Both the position numbers and the translations under genes were made by a program. Positions 40,557 to 52,600 of a stretch of DNA of 64,000 bases are shown piece by piece. A model generated the notes under the pieces. That model was given only the letters and a program-made list of their open reading frames with translations. It searched no databases and was not told the origin of the DNA. Within the stretch, counting starts at the first letter, position 1. Every line of letters starts with the position of its first letter. The stretch comes from Heligmosomoides polygyrus polygyrus (lineage: Eukaryota; Nematoda; Chromadorea; Rhabditida; Heligmosomidae), in contig OX377201.1 of NCBI GenBank assembly GCA_947396885.1, positions 30,543,923 through 30,607,922 of the forward strand, given 5' to 3'.

Positions 40557-42040
40557 GGCCTAAGTGTTTGCTAACAGCTGCAAAAGGTCATATACGTTCA
40601 GTTGTTTTCTGAATGCAGAGCCATTTTCTACTTCAAACACTGTCAATAGAAGCAGCTGCATCCACCTGGCGTAACGGTTAAATAGGTTGTTAAATATTAA
40701 TGAATATTTTTTCCTGCCGACTCTACTATCATGAATGTTAAACCTACCATTACGCATGCTTGATGGCACAAATACCCAATACTTGCTTGCTAACAATTTT
40801 GATTGATTTCGAAGAACCCGAAAACAAAATGTCAAGTCAGAAGCAATGCGTCTCTCCTGCAGTGTCTTTAAACCAAACATATTTAACCTATCGGTATAAT
40901 TAGGCATGTCGGTTCCACTTCGAGGACGCTTTACCCCATACCAGAGTAGACGGGTGAAGACCTGCTGCACTATTTCTAATTTGCGAATATCCTTCTTCAA
41001 GTGGGGACTCCAAACTGTAGAGCAGTATTACAGTTGAGGCAGCACGTGAGACTTATAAATTCTCAACCATATTGCCTCATCAGAACAATTTATATTGCGG
41101 AATAGACAAAACAGAGTGGTGTAGGCCTTACGAACTACTCCATCAATGTGTATCGAGAATTTGAGATCAGTGTCAAACATTACGCCAAGGTCTTTTGTGT
41201 AACGGCAGGTTTTAAGCTGCTTACCGCCAATGGCATATAAGGGCACGTCGTCGTCTCCAATATGAATAACAGAACACTTATCCTTGTTAAGAGAAATACC
41301 TGAACAATTTGCCCAGAGATGCATCCGTTCAATGGAGGAGCTTTGAAACGCCAAACGTACTTTGGTTTTGTTTCGATAATCGTACGCCCCATATAGTTTG
41401 GCGTCATCAGCATAGAGCTGCATCTAATCTCAGTAGAAGTTCTTAGGAATTGAGGAGTATCAATCGTGTAAATCATGAATAACAAAGGAGACAAAACACC
41501 ACCCATAGTGACACCGCTTTCACAGGCATACCTCACCTAGAAGCTTTGTTTTACCCTCACCGTCATGCCTCTATTTGATAAATACGATCTCAGCCAATTC
41601 AGCACTTTACCTCGAATCCCAAGCCTTTCTAATTTATGTAGCAGTATATTATGACATACCCTGTCGAACGCTTTAGATAAATCAAGATATCACATCAACT
41701 AATTTTCCACTATTGATAGCATACGAGAAATCATGAAGCGAGTCAACTTATCGTAAGTTGGTTGCTGTCGAGGCAACAGATAAGAATCCGTGCTGCTGGC
41801 GAGGAATAACGTTAAATCTGTTAAGCCAAGTTTGAATTTTCTCGCGCATTATATTTTCCAATACCCTAACCGCTGTTGGTGTAAGACTAATCTGACGAAA
41901 ATTACTTAGGTGATTAGTGCTAGAACTCTTTGGAATGGCTGTTACTATGGCTTCCTTCCACACGTGCGGAATCTCTCCTAAGAGCAAAGACATATTGAAT
42001 AGGAGCGCAAGGGGATCTATCGCCTTTTTGTCGAAGTAAG
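40557..42040 (-). mobile_element. CR1/Jockey-like LINE, RT domain to C-terminus
   Basis: The longest LINE piece in the window, minus strand. From high to low coordinates: GEIPHVWKEAIVTAIPKSSS and RVLENIMREKIQTWLNRFNV near 41990-41830, SGVTMGGVLSPLLFMIYT near 41510, MQLYADDAKLYGAYD near 41420 (YADD active site intact), KDLGVMFDTDLKFSIHIDG near 41190, and KDIRKLEIVQQVFTRLLW near 41000, then the C-terminal region to a stop near 40560. Frameshifts near 41740 and 41030. No endonuclease domain and no 3' tail were recognised. Confidence 0.85.
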
Positions 42041-42344
42041 TGACCAGCCCAGCGATGATTCGCCTTTATCATGTACTGCAACGGGTTCATCAGATGCGAC
42101 GTTTCCCTTACAACTTACACCTTGTTAGATATGAATTTTGCATATCGAGCAGTCATTGTTGACGTAAGCTCGTCTTCAGAAGACATTTTTGCAGTGACGA
42201 TTATTACCGTGTTCTATGTTAAGCGAGTTTTTCTGTGCAATGCCCAAAAATCGACCACCGTCTAGTGAGATCTCGCCCATAAAACAGAGTTGGGCGTGAG
42301 CTCGCGCAGGTGGAGGAGGAGCCAGCTGCCGTATGCACCCTATC

Positions 42345-42580
42345 CAAGTTTTAGGAAGTTCGGATTTCCCTTCCCAAAGAACTTATCCTTCCGTCACTCC
42401 GGGGTCGGTGAATGGTACCAGACCTGCCTGATAAGGATAATGCGCTGAATTGTCTATCGGCCGTCCACCGCAAGTCATTGTATGGCCAAATGACGCATTC
42501 AAGTCCTCCACGACATTCCGTAGAAGTAGAATGCGTGGAGCATTCCAAAGGGATTGAGCAACGCCGTCCTTTATCCGTTT
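42345..42580 (+). repeat. tRNA-derived SINE (family A), copy 5
   Basis: Head degraded. The core has AAGTTCGGATTTCCCTTCCC, GGGGTCGGTGAATGGTACCA, CAAGTCATTGTATGGCCAAA and TTCCGTAGAAGTAGAATGCG. The tail GGATTGAGCAACGCCGTCCT is followed by TTATCC. Confidence 0.75.
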
Positions 42581-43329
42581 TTACCTATTCAAGCAGTGCT
42601 CAAGCTTTTGAGGCATCACCGTGAATGCCCCGTTACTGAGTCGCAGAACCCCAAAAATATAATACTATAACAAAAAACAACGAACGAAAAGAATAAACTC
42701 TGCACAATAGACCACTTAATCTACTCTACGAGTCCTGTCAATGAAGCGAATTTGGTAGAAACCGACAAAATCAGAATATTTCAAAAGTTCTTCCTCGGTG
42801 GCCACCTACATGTACCATGAATGCCAGTGATGTCCTAATAGAATCACAGGGGTTGTGTAGAAGCTTTGATATCTTTCCTTTTGTGCTTTTCTAAAAGCGG
42901 TCCAAATTCCAGACAAATGTTGGAAGCGACGTTAAAATATGAGCGCGTCTGTAGCATTCCCGAATTGCTAATTGTGCGAACGTTAGCTATCCTAGTCGCT
43001 CCCGTATCAGTATCAGTTTGCACTGGTCGGGAACTAGACAACAGCATCCACTGCAAAATCATAAAATATACACACGATTCACATAGTTATGCATGCAGTG
43101 GAAGGAAACATGGCCCCACCATGTGCTGTGGAAGCCAGCAACCACCATGTCACTTTCTCCCGTTGCTCCTTTGATTTGTATGCATGTTTACTCTCGTGAC
43201 TACACTACGACAATGTGGCGCAATCGTTGAAGATTTCTAGCAAGCATTATGCATACAACGAAAGGAAATATGTTTTTTGTTTTCGCTTCCAAGCATTCAA
43301 TAGACCCTACAGAGTTTCGGTGTGCCACT

Positions 43330-43632
43330 GACCAAAATCCGAATAGGAAGGATTAGATTGTATCCCAGAGTTGTTAGGTCTCAGGTTAAGTTAAACTTCT
43401 TTACGTACTGAGTTCCTGAGGAGCTCAACCTACTTAAAGGTGATGATGAAAATATCATTAACATGTCCATATCTCGCTTTAGACATCTATTGCTCATAAA
43501 GCGTTTTTGTGGATGGTGTGGTCTTGTAATTTTCTGGAATTTCTCGAGATATTTTCGATCGATTTCTTACACATGTGATGATTTTGTAACCTACGCCTGA
43601 AATATTTATTTATTTATTTATTTATTTATTAC
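43330..43632 (+). mobile_element. LINE 3'-end fragment with (TTTA)n tail
   Basis: Plus-strand translation near 43345-43490 reads YPRVVRSQVKLNFFTY, a stop, then VPEELNLL and ISRFRHLLL, resembling the C-terminal HFFT...VPxxWNxLP segment of CR1/Jockey-like ORFs. About 110 bases later there is an ATTTATTTATTT run at 43604-43630, the kind of simple-sequence tail LINE copies can carry. Assignment is tentative. Confidence 0.45.
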
Positions 43633-44709
43633 ACCTTAAAATACACACAAATTAAAGGAGCAAAACCCAATATGGTATAAATACGGGAAGCTATAACTCG
43701 AGTAGGGTAAAACCACCAGGGTGAATTGGATCATTCAAGGAAAAAAGTGAAAACGAGCGGAATTTGCAGACCGAGCAATGGAAAGAGAAAGTGGCATAGA
43801 AGATTCTCAACAGGCTTCCCACGACTAGGCTATCAGCACACAGTGGCTTAGAGAGGAAGGAACTAACAATCGCCGTTTACTCTGTCGGGTGGGTAGCGCT
43901 ATTGAACCTACTCCTACGAGTCCTTGCGCATGCCGCATGCAGTTCTGCCACAGTGCGAAAAGTTTCTGCACTTCTTCTTAACCTTGATCACTGACTGGTT
44001 GAGGTGAGTGTCAGTATTGATATCGGGACGATTAAGGGGTGCAGTGTTGATGCGTGAAGATCTCTGAAGGCCTCGGTGCATGGTCCTAGCGCTCCTAGCG
44101 CTCCTTCCTACCTCTTTCAGTTAATGTAGGGCCAGGCACATTATTCAGACGTCTTCGTTGCAGAAAAGCTACGTGTAGTCCGGAATAATGTCCATTAAAA
44201 CATTCTCGAAAGGACCTTACTCCTCAGTCCTGTTCACACAGAATCTTACAAAAATTGCATTAACATATAGGATCGTCATAAAACTTCACTCATTCGGCAT
44301 GATGTCTGCACCAAGGCTCTTCAGCTTATTCGCAGCAAAGACGCACAATTCTTTCGGACCGTCAAATTGCTCTACGCATTCATTCAGCGTATCGTCATGG
44401 TTACTTGGCCGGGAGTGGGGATGCCATTTCCATGACATTGTGCACTTGAAGAGCCTGCCAAGCTTTCAAATGGATTTGTAAAATCTTCAAATTATGCAGC
44501 ATTTTTCTAACTAGCAGTAAGTGAGGTACCTAATTTCTACAAAAATTTGGAATCGATCGCCCCACGCTCGCTCAGTCTGATGCATTTCTACCTCCATGCA
44601 GAAAATACGAAAATGAAAATATGATTGGCGTTGAATACAACTAAGGATAAAAGATTTTTGAGCGCTACTTCTGGCTCACCGTTTTATAACTGGTTTTGGA
44701 TAGTTAGCA

Positions 44710-44995
44710 GTCTATGAGCGCGTGGAGAGCACTCGGAGGAGGTGGCCGTCGAATGCGTTCGATTCTAAGTTTCGGGCTCGGGCATCCTGCCAAAGCCAAT
44801 CAAGCTTTTCAACCTTCCGGGGGTGGTATTGGTCCGAGAAGTATAAATCACTAACGCGTCCATCGACTAACCACCGCGAGTCATTGCATGGCATGTATAC
44901 ACTAAATACGCATTCAAATTGACTCCACGACATTCCGTAGAAGTAGAATGCGTGGAGCATCCCAAAGAGGATTGATTAATGCCATCATTTACCCT
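44710..44995 (+). repeat. tRNA-derived SINE (family A), copy 6
   Basis: Head GCGCGTGGAGAGCACTCGGA, core AAAGCCAATCAAGCTTTTCA, CGCGAGTCATTGCATGGC, ACTAAATACGCATTCAAATT, and tail CATCCCAAAGAGGATTGATT. A second CGGCGTCCTTTATCC tail motif follows near 45040. Confidence 0.7.
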
Positions 44996-45589
44996 GATGG
45001 TTTATGTGGCAAGATCTGTGAGCATGGTACCGCAGTCGGCGTCCTTTATCCTTTGTCCAGTTTGCCAAAGTTACTACCCTTATACACTGGACTTCGAATC
45101 CGACGCCAATTCGGATCATACGAATCCGTCATTTGTTTTCTTCATCCCGACGAAAGGGTGATGCGAATAACGACATCTGTGAAATGCCCCGCATCTCGTG
45201 ATAGTTCATGTAAGAGTAGCTTTAACAAGGGGGAGTTTCTTATGATCCAAATTACTGATTTATCTTTCATTCTCACATCGGATGTCCGAACCTGGTATGA
45301 CATCATATTTCTGAGAAAAAATCAAAATCAGATATGTAAATTATCCGAAAATCCGATCTGGTGAAAATCATCCCTATCTGAATCGCTCTAATCATAAGGT
45401 ATGGGTTTTTCAAAAATTCCATTGTTAGCACCATAATTTAACTATGGTTTAAAAAATGACGCATCCGGATTATCTGTGTCGGATCCGTGGCCTATTATAC
45501 ACGGAAAGAGGCAGCACATTTGTCTTCAGAAAAGGTCCACGTTTAATAAAACATACTTTTTATAAAATCCTTTTTTAGAGGCGCCGCGG

Positions 45590-45830
45590 GTTCTACTTTT
45601 ACATACAAGAAGTCGTGTAGGCGATTAGAATGCTCATTTGACCTACACAAGGGCTTGCGCGGGCCGGAAAATGAGCAAATCAGTGTTTTATCCTTGCAAC
45701 CACGGCATCGATTCACCGACCCGGAGGTGTGGAATGCTTGGTTGACAGGGGAGGAATCCGAGCCAAAGACCAAATGTAGGTTGCATATGTCAGCCGGCAC
45801 CTTCTTCAACTGCGCCATAGCTAGCGGTAA
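45590..45830 (-). repeat. tRNA-derived SINE (family A), copy 7 (diverged)
   Basis: Minus-strand match to the family core: GGCTCGGATTCCTCCCCTG, AACCAAGCATTCCACACCTC and CGGGTCGGTGAATCGATGCC. The tail half is weak. Confidence 0.6.
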
Positions 45831-47250
45831 TGAATTTGCACTTTCTAACATAGCACGTTTTTTGTGAAAACAGATACATCTTGTGGGTGTCAGGTATGAA
45901 GATAAGCGCTTTGTTAAGTGGGCCCAATTGTCAGTTTACGAATAGTAGGAATTATTTAGAAAATTCGATGCTTTAGAATTCTTGAGTCACTGTTGATAAT
46001 GATGGTGGGTCGCTGAGCGACTTAGATAGGGATTTCTGTAAGTTTATGCCATATGGCATAAACCGACAGAATCTGGCAAAAACGATATGCAGGGCATTCC
46101 TTTTACCCCGACGAATCTAAGAAGGGCAGTGCATGGCACAACCTTAGGTGGAGAGCATATGTAGCCGAACATGCTTATCGCAACTTTCAGTCGTCATAAA
46201 TAGGTTCAGGGGAAAGTTGATGTACTTGGCTGATGGGCTCAGTGCGACGGCTCATGTCCTGGATGAGCCTTTCCTCACGGGCGCGCTGCATGTGTCGCTT
46301 CATGACTGCCCGCGTTTTTCGGAATGCCCGGCCTTTGTTCGCCACAATGGCTGGGAACAAGCCGCTCAGGCTCGGTGACTGTAGCCAGATCATCTATGTA
46401 CGGAGTGCATCTGTGTCGACCACACGGCAAACACCGTCGGCCGATCAGCAGCGCCACCCGGAGCTGCCACGTTATCACCCGGCTGCGACACCTCGTCCGC
46501 TTTCCAGGTCACCGTTCCTCGCACTCTTCGCCTTCTTAGTCACTTCTCCTTCTCGTCTTATCCTCTCTATTGTTCAGCCTACTTCCTGGAATAAAACTAC
46601 CTTTGCGAAAAACATTCAGCTTCGGAACTTGAAGCCCTGAACTGGGCCAAGACAGCTTCGAACCTAATAAAAGGAAGGGTTGTCTATAGAGGGATGTCAA
46701 AGGCTCGTTTTGCCACTATTTCGGACTTTGTTTAGTGCTCCTATCGTGGAGCGCCCGTGAAAGGGAAGAGTACTAATGGAAGGAGTAGGTAAGAGACATA
46801 ATACTAAAGAGGAAAGGATTAGAGAAAAGGCATAGAAGAATAATAACTTGAAGTCAACTCTAATAAGAGTACATCGTGGGAAGCGTTTCAACAGTAATGC
46901 ATATCTCTTTTTGTAGAATAATATTAATAATTTTCCTACCAGGACTTTCCTATCAGGAGGAAAGCATCAACATTTAGGCGCACTCTCGAACGAAAAAATG
47001 CTGTGCTCTATGTGGTACTAGGTTGGTCCAAAAATAATGTCGGATTGAAGCCGCAACATTTACTCTAAAATACCTCTCTTGAAGAGATCATTTTTCCAGC
47101 CTAAACAAATACTAGTATTGGATCTGGATGATCGCAGGGGGATACACTGTTTTTGCTTCTCCATTCCCTCCCTTGAAGGTGAAGATCTCATTTTCGCTAT
47201 AGATTTCATGTTGCCAAAATTGCGCTGCATGTTTACCGGAGATCCCTCTA
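45831..47250. other. Intergenic stretch without recognised content
   Basis: The longest open frame (46233-46640, plus) is Ser/Arg/Pro-rich and has no family I recognise. An opposing frame at 46393-46187 is equally plausible by length. No splice-consistent exon set or transposase motif was seen. Confidence 0.35.
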
Positions 47251-47254
47251 GAGG

Positions 47255-47540
47255 GGCGCGTGTAGCGCAGTAGGGAGAGGTGCCGGCTGTCGTGTGGAAC
47301 CGATTGCAGGTTCCTCGTTTGGATTTCCCGCGCAATCCTATCAAACCTTCCATCCCTCAGGGGTCGGTGAATTGATACTAGAATTGTCTGGGAAGGACAA
47401 AGCACTGACTTGTTCATCGGTTGGCCACCACAAGTTATTGTATGGCCAAATACGCATTCAAACCACCTCCACGACGTCCCGTAAAAGTAGCGTCCGTGGC
47501 GCATCCAAAAAGGGAACGCCGCCTTTTATCCTTATGCTTA
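47255..47540 (+). repeat. tRNA-derived SINE (family A), copy 8
   Basis: Well preserved. A box GCGCGTGTAGCGCAGTAGGG, B-box region GCAGGTTCCTCGTTTGGATT, core CCTTCCATCCCTCAGGGGTC, TATTGTATGGCCAAATACGC and tail AGGGAACGCCGCCTTTTATC. Confidence 0.8.
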
Positions 47541-49695
47541 CTGGACCTTGTTTGAATGCTATTAGGTCTTTTCGATTTGCTCCTTCAGTTGTAGCCCTTA
47601 TTTTAGGTTCAACATAGTCAATCCTCGCTTTAATCACCAAAAACCTCTAAAAAATTGAGGATCCACACTTTTAAATGATTTGTATTGTTTTTACTGCAAC
47701 CTGCGCCTTCAAGCTATATACCACGGCTTTCCTAGAAATGTTAACATCTCCATGCTAGTAAGTGTAACATGGAGTGGCTAAAACCGACATGATTGCTGGA
47801 TCGACCGCATAAATGAAAGAGCTACATAGTTTAGCAGAATTCCTTAGAAGTTTTTTGTCTCATGACGAGGATCCCAACGCGGAAACGATTGGGTCTTTAA
47901 CACAGGTGGAGACCAACTCCGCCCTGTCATAGACGTAATGAGAGGGGACCTTCTGAAGCTCTGCTCCTTTCCATGCTTGCAGGACGTGCACGCGTTGGAT
48001 GGCCAAATTCTCGACATCGGCGGAGCTCTGCACTCTCACTGCATTCTTCATTCTTGAAACAAGGACCTAAGCCTACTTTCGCCAAGACGTGGGCGAGGCC
48101 TGCACCAGAACCCTATTCTAGTACCATCGAAACAAGTGATTCGTACTGAATGAGCAGCTAGCGCCCGACCACAGTAGACGAGGGCCATCATCGACTTATC
48201 CTTTGCTCTATATAGGCTCTAACTGTCGGTGCTTCTATTTATGAACCTTTTCAACTATTTCTCTCCGATAGATGGGGTGCACTCGTCCTACCTCCTCAAT
48301 TGGGCTTACCCTCGTTTATTACAATCTCTTCGGATGGACAAAGGTCACAATTGTCGATCGCAAACGTGTACTTAGATATGCACTTAAAGTGTCTCGCGAT
48401 TCCTCTTAGGGACAATATTTGACATATCTCGAAATAAGTTTAGTAGCACCAACCTCAGCTATTTATTTTGCCCCTTATCAGCTGGTAAGGAGTAGGAGTC
48501 GTTTCTTTTTCGTTCGAATCGTTTCTCCTGTACTTTTTGCCAGAAATCACCGCGACCGCAGTGTTGAGCACGGTGCCCGTCACAAGTTTTCTTCATATCC
48601 TTCACAATTCCCATATCTAAAGCGACAGAAGGACCAGGGCCTCCTGAAGCAAACATGCAAAACCTGGATACCACCGCTTTCTTTCGAACAAAAGTTGGAG
48701 CGTCAACGATGCTGAACAATGGTGAGAAGTCATCTATGTATGACCAGTTTGGCTATGTGCAGAACTCCAAACTCAAAGCAAAGCCCAAGTTCGACCTTCG
48801 AAGAATCTTGGCATAGCGCTGTTTAACTGATAGTGTTCTTGTTATAGCCGTTTCATTTCATTCCATTTATTGCACAAGTTGTGCGCCTTAAACAAATAAC
48901 AGTGGGCAAAAGCAAAGCATATACTACAGCCTGAGTATTTTTCAATGCTCTGATCCAAAATGTTGAGGAACGTTTTCTGTAAAATTTGTGATCGTAGCAA
49001 ACTCCTAGTCAGTAATTGGAGAGAGGCGAAATGAATATTGCGGCAACGGTACGCAAAGAAAAGCAGGCAATTGGAAAAAGCCGTTCGCTGAGATTGCTAT
49101 CCAAATTTTATTCGTCCTACGTTTCGGCGAGTTCCGCCTTCTTCAGAGCCTGGAATACTCGGAAACATCTACAACACAACCAGCTCAAGCATCGTCTCAA
49201 AATACAAGGTGCTAATCTCGAAGAAGATTAGGACGCGACTCGACACCACAACTTTTAAATGGACGACTAACCTTTGAACCTTAAAAATTGGAAACAATCT
49301 TGGTCAACGGCTGTAATGAGGACACTAACAGTTAAACCAAGAAAAGCTCCGTATCGCCTAGAAAAGCGAGAGGAGGCTGTTAGATCCTTGCAGAATCCGG
49401 GCAACGCCTTTTAAATGAGTCTTTGAAAATTTCTATCCAGAGGTAGAACGGAACTCGGCTGTTCTCTTATTACTCCTCCATACACTGAAAGGATATCGTT
49501 CCCACTTAACACTCTATAACTCCCACCCTCGATGCCGACCGACGACTGCAGCCACGTGCTGGCTGTCTGTCGGCGTTCCGTGACATTTCGAGCAGATGAA
49601 ATCGAATCGAGTGTGGTGCAGCGTGTATTTGGTTCACCAGAGATCTCCGCCTCGATCAGTCGTTCTTCACCAGCGTCGTGCTTCACCACTCATCC
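47541..49695. other. Intergenic stretch upstream of the GMDS gene, no recognised content
   Basis: Short open frames only. A minus-strand frame at 48051-47860 (KNAVRVQSSADVENLAIQRV, then VLQAWKGAELQKVPSHY) faintly recalls the region after RNase H in Pao/BEL polyproteins, too weakly to call. The promoter of the GMDS gene may lie in the last few hundred bases, but no motif is convincing. Confidence 0.3.
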
Positions 49696-52600
49696 ATGTC
49701 TCTGCTGAACTCCTTCATTGAGGCTCTTCACCTGTCGAGCCCCGCCGCCGCCGATCCTCCGCCGCCACGTACTCTCATGCCAGGCGTCAGCGACTCCGGC
49801 GATAATACGGAGGTGGGTGCACAGACCATTTAAGCACTTGTTGACACAGCTGGTCAGTAGATGGCCCCCACAGCAGGGGCCATCCATGTCCACCGGTGGA
49901 CTGAAAACTAGGAACCATAGCACAGGAAGGGAAAGAAGTTCTCGCTTGGCAGGTATTTTTAGACGGTCCTTTTCGCCGCGACATTTCCTTGGTAGCTTCA
50001 TCAGTGAAGTGATGAGAGGTCATAACGTTAAGAAACCATGAACAACTGAAAATTATTAGTCAATTAAGTTTCTTTAAGCCTCAAGTAGCTGGTATCGAGG
50101 TTGTAAGCTGTTACAACGATGTCTTGCTGCGATCAAAACTCTAGCGGCGGGCAGGACTCGAACCCGCACCTCCTGCTGACCGGGCGGGAATGTTCTATGC
50201 CACTACTCCACGCAAGCGCTGTTTGAAAATGATGAGGCTAGGAACAAAACAGGGAGAGTGTTTCTTCATCTGTTTATTCACTTATTTACCTTTTCGGTAA
50301 CGAATAAATTCAACCTTGTCGCGTTTGGAAGGAACCAATGAGGAATCAGGCGAAGTCTGCACCTTGACGAAATTATTACTGAAGCTCTCCTATTTTTTCC
50401 AAGTACGACTTATTCTTCTAGGAGTGATAAGTTACCTTCTTCGTCTAGGGACCATGCGTCTTTGGCATACTCCACAATTAAACGTAGTTGTCCTTCAGTT
50501 GATTGTTGATTCACTCGAAAGAACCCAACCACAAGTCCATTCGTTCCTTGCACGTGTCAGAGTGGATCAGTTGGATTTTTATGTCGCTGAACCTCTTTGA
50601 GGCCTAGCGAGGACCAACCTGTAGGTTGGTGTCCTGGTGTTCTATTGGAGTCTACCGAAATCCAGCCAGCTACGGCTCGCGTCCATAAGGTGTGAAACAA
50701 ACGCATTACTTGACCGGCCCACATAATTTTCGACGACTTAGCACATGCAATGGCTTTTCCCTGGTGCTGGGATATCGAGGAATCTCGGAATTCAGAAGGT
50801 TTTCCCTCACTTTCATGAATCGTGACACTCCCAGTGCTGTTCTTCCTATTCTTCGTTGCAGAAGGCTGATGGCGCTCATCCCTCGCAGAGCCCTGGTTTC
50901 CGCATAGGGCGGAGTGTTAAACTCAGGTCGCTTGAAAGGGGCCAAATCAAGCTTGAAAGGGGCCAAATCAATCAGAAGGTTTCCCACCAAATGTCGCCCG
51001 AACCCTCTGAAATTCAGTGCCAAGGGGACTAACAGAGAAATGGAATGGAGATAGCGCAGGACAGATGAGATTTTATCCATAGATTTCGTCAAGAAATGCA
51101 TATAGCTGCATATCATTGCTTTGAATGAAGAAAATCAGGAAAACTCTTATATACCACTACATCCTCTCCTGTAACATACCTAATTAAAAGTGAAATAGCT
51201 AAACCAATGGCCATGTCCGACTCTGCCAATCTCAGCGCATTCAGTCTTTCTGCTGATTTGCTAAGGCCATCACATTTTTATTCGACGATATTTCGGCTGG
51301 TTCGGTCTCCTCATAGCCTAAAAGCGGTCCAAACAATCAGGAGTTATCACACCGAGCATAAGCTATACCTTCCAAATTTCAATGTCAAACTTTTGCAAGC
51401 GCGACTAATGGACAGATCCCAGGTATCCGGCCTCACCGTAGTCTACCATAGATTCTCGAATATTCGTTCGAATTCGAACATCGATTGCTTTGAAAAGTTG
51501 AATATTCGTTTGAATTCGATTATCGAAAGAGAGCCGTTTTCGAAGGTTATTTGAAAATCGAATATTTCAACTTTACCCATTTTATTCGAATATCGGATGA
51601 GTTTAATGTCTTCAAGCGCAAAACCTGATTCGAACAAATTAATCGACTATTCCAATCTTCGAATAAACGAAAATGGGTCTCACTCGATTTTCGATCATTC
51701 GAAAAAATTGATCAGCGAATAAATTCGTTCGTTCATTCGCTTGAAATTTTTCGAATTCCAATTTCGAACTCGAACATCAAATAAATTCGTTCATTCATTC
51801 GTTCGAAAATTTTCGGCATCGGATTTATTCGTTCGTTCGTTCGCTTGACATTTTTCTCAAAAGCACAACTATACTGGTGACCCCCTCTCTAGACTTGCAC
51901 AGGTATTCATTTCGTCACTGTCGTCAGACGAACCTTCGTTTAATGCTCGTCCCATTGATATTATCAGTGAGGTAGAGTAGCGTATATTCAGCTAGCTTTA
52001 GGCCCGCTGGGGAAAGAATTTTATATTGTGTAATAGCTTGGCCACGTAGCGCAGTCGGGGGAGGTATCGGCTGTCGCGTGAAGCCCGACTCAAGGTTCTC
52101 GGTTCGGATTCCTCACCTAGGATAACCAATCCCTCCCTCCAGAGTCCTGAATGGGTCCCTCAGGGAAATAAAAGCACTAGCTTTTCCAACAGCTGGCCAA
52201 AGCAAGCTATTGTACAGGCCAAATACGCATTCAAATCGCGTCCACATTGTCTAGTAGAAACATGGTGCGTAGCACATCCCGCAAGGGATTCAACAACGGC
52301 AACTTTCCCCTTTAGATATTAGCCTTGGAACTCTGGTCTTGCTTAGCAACTCCTAGCGCAGCCGGGGTGATGTGACGGGCGATCCCACACCAACAACCGC
52401 GCCCCAGTCGATATTCTGCGCTCGATTCTGCCGTGCGCCGTCGCTCTTCGTTTCCCATAGTTACTGTTGGCGCCCTCGCTTTTCTTGTTGCCCACAACTT
52501 AAGATTTGACCACAGCCCTTTGGATAAGATGGAGGGCTGCGCACAATCGCAGCAGGGTTGGAGCACCCCGTATTCCCTTAAGACAGATTTGCACGCTGTG

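Noticed and set aside
47860..48051. Pao/BEL retrotransposon polyprotein fragment
   Set aside because: Resemblance to the post-RNase H region is faint, with no integrase, RT or LTR nearby.
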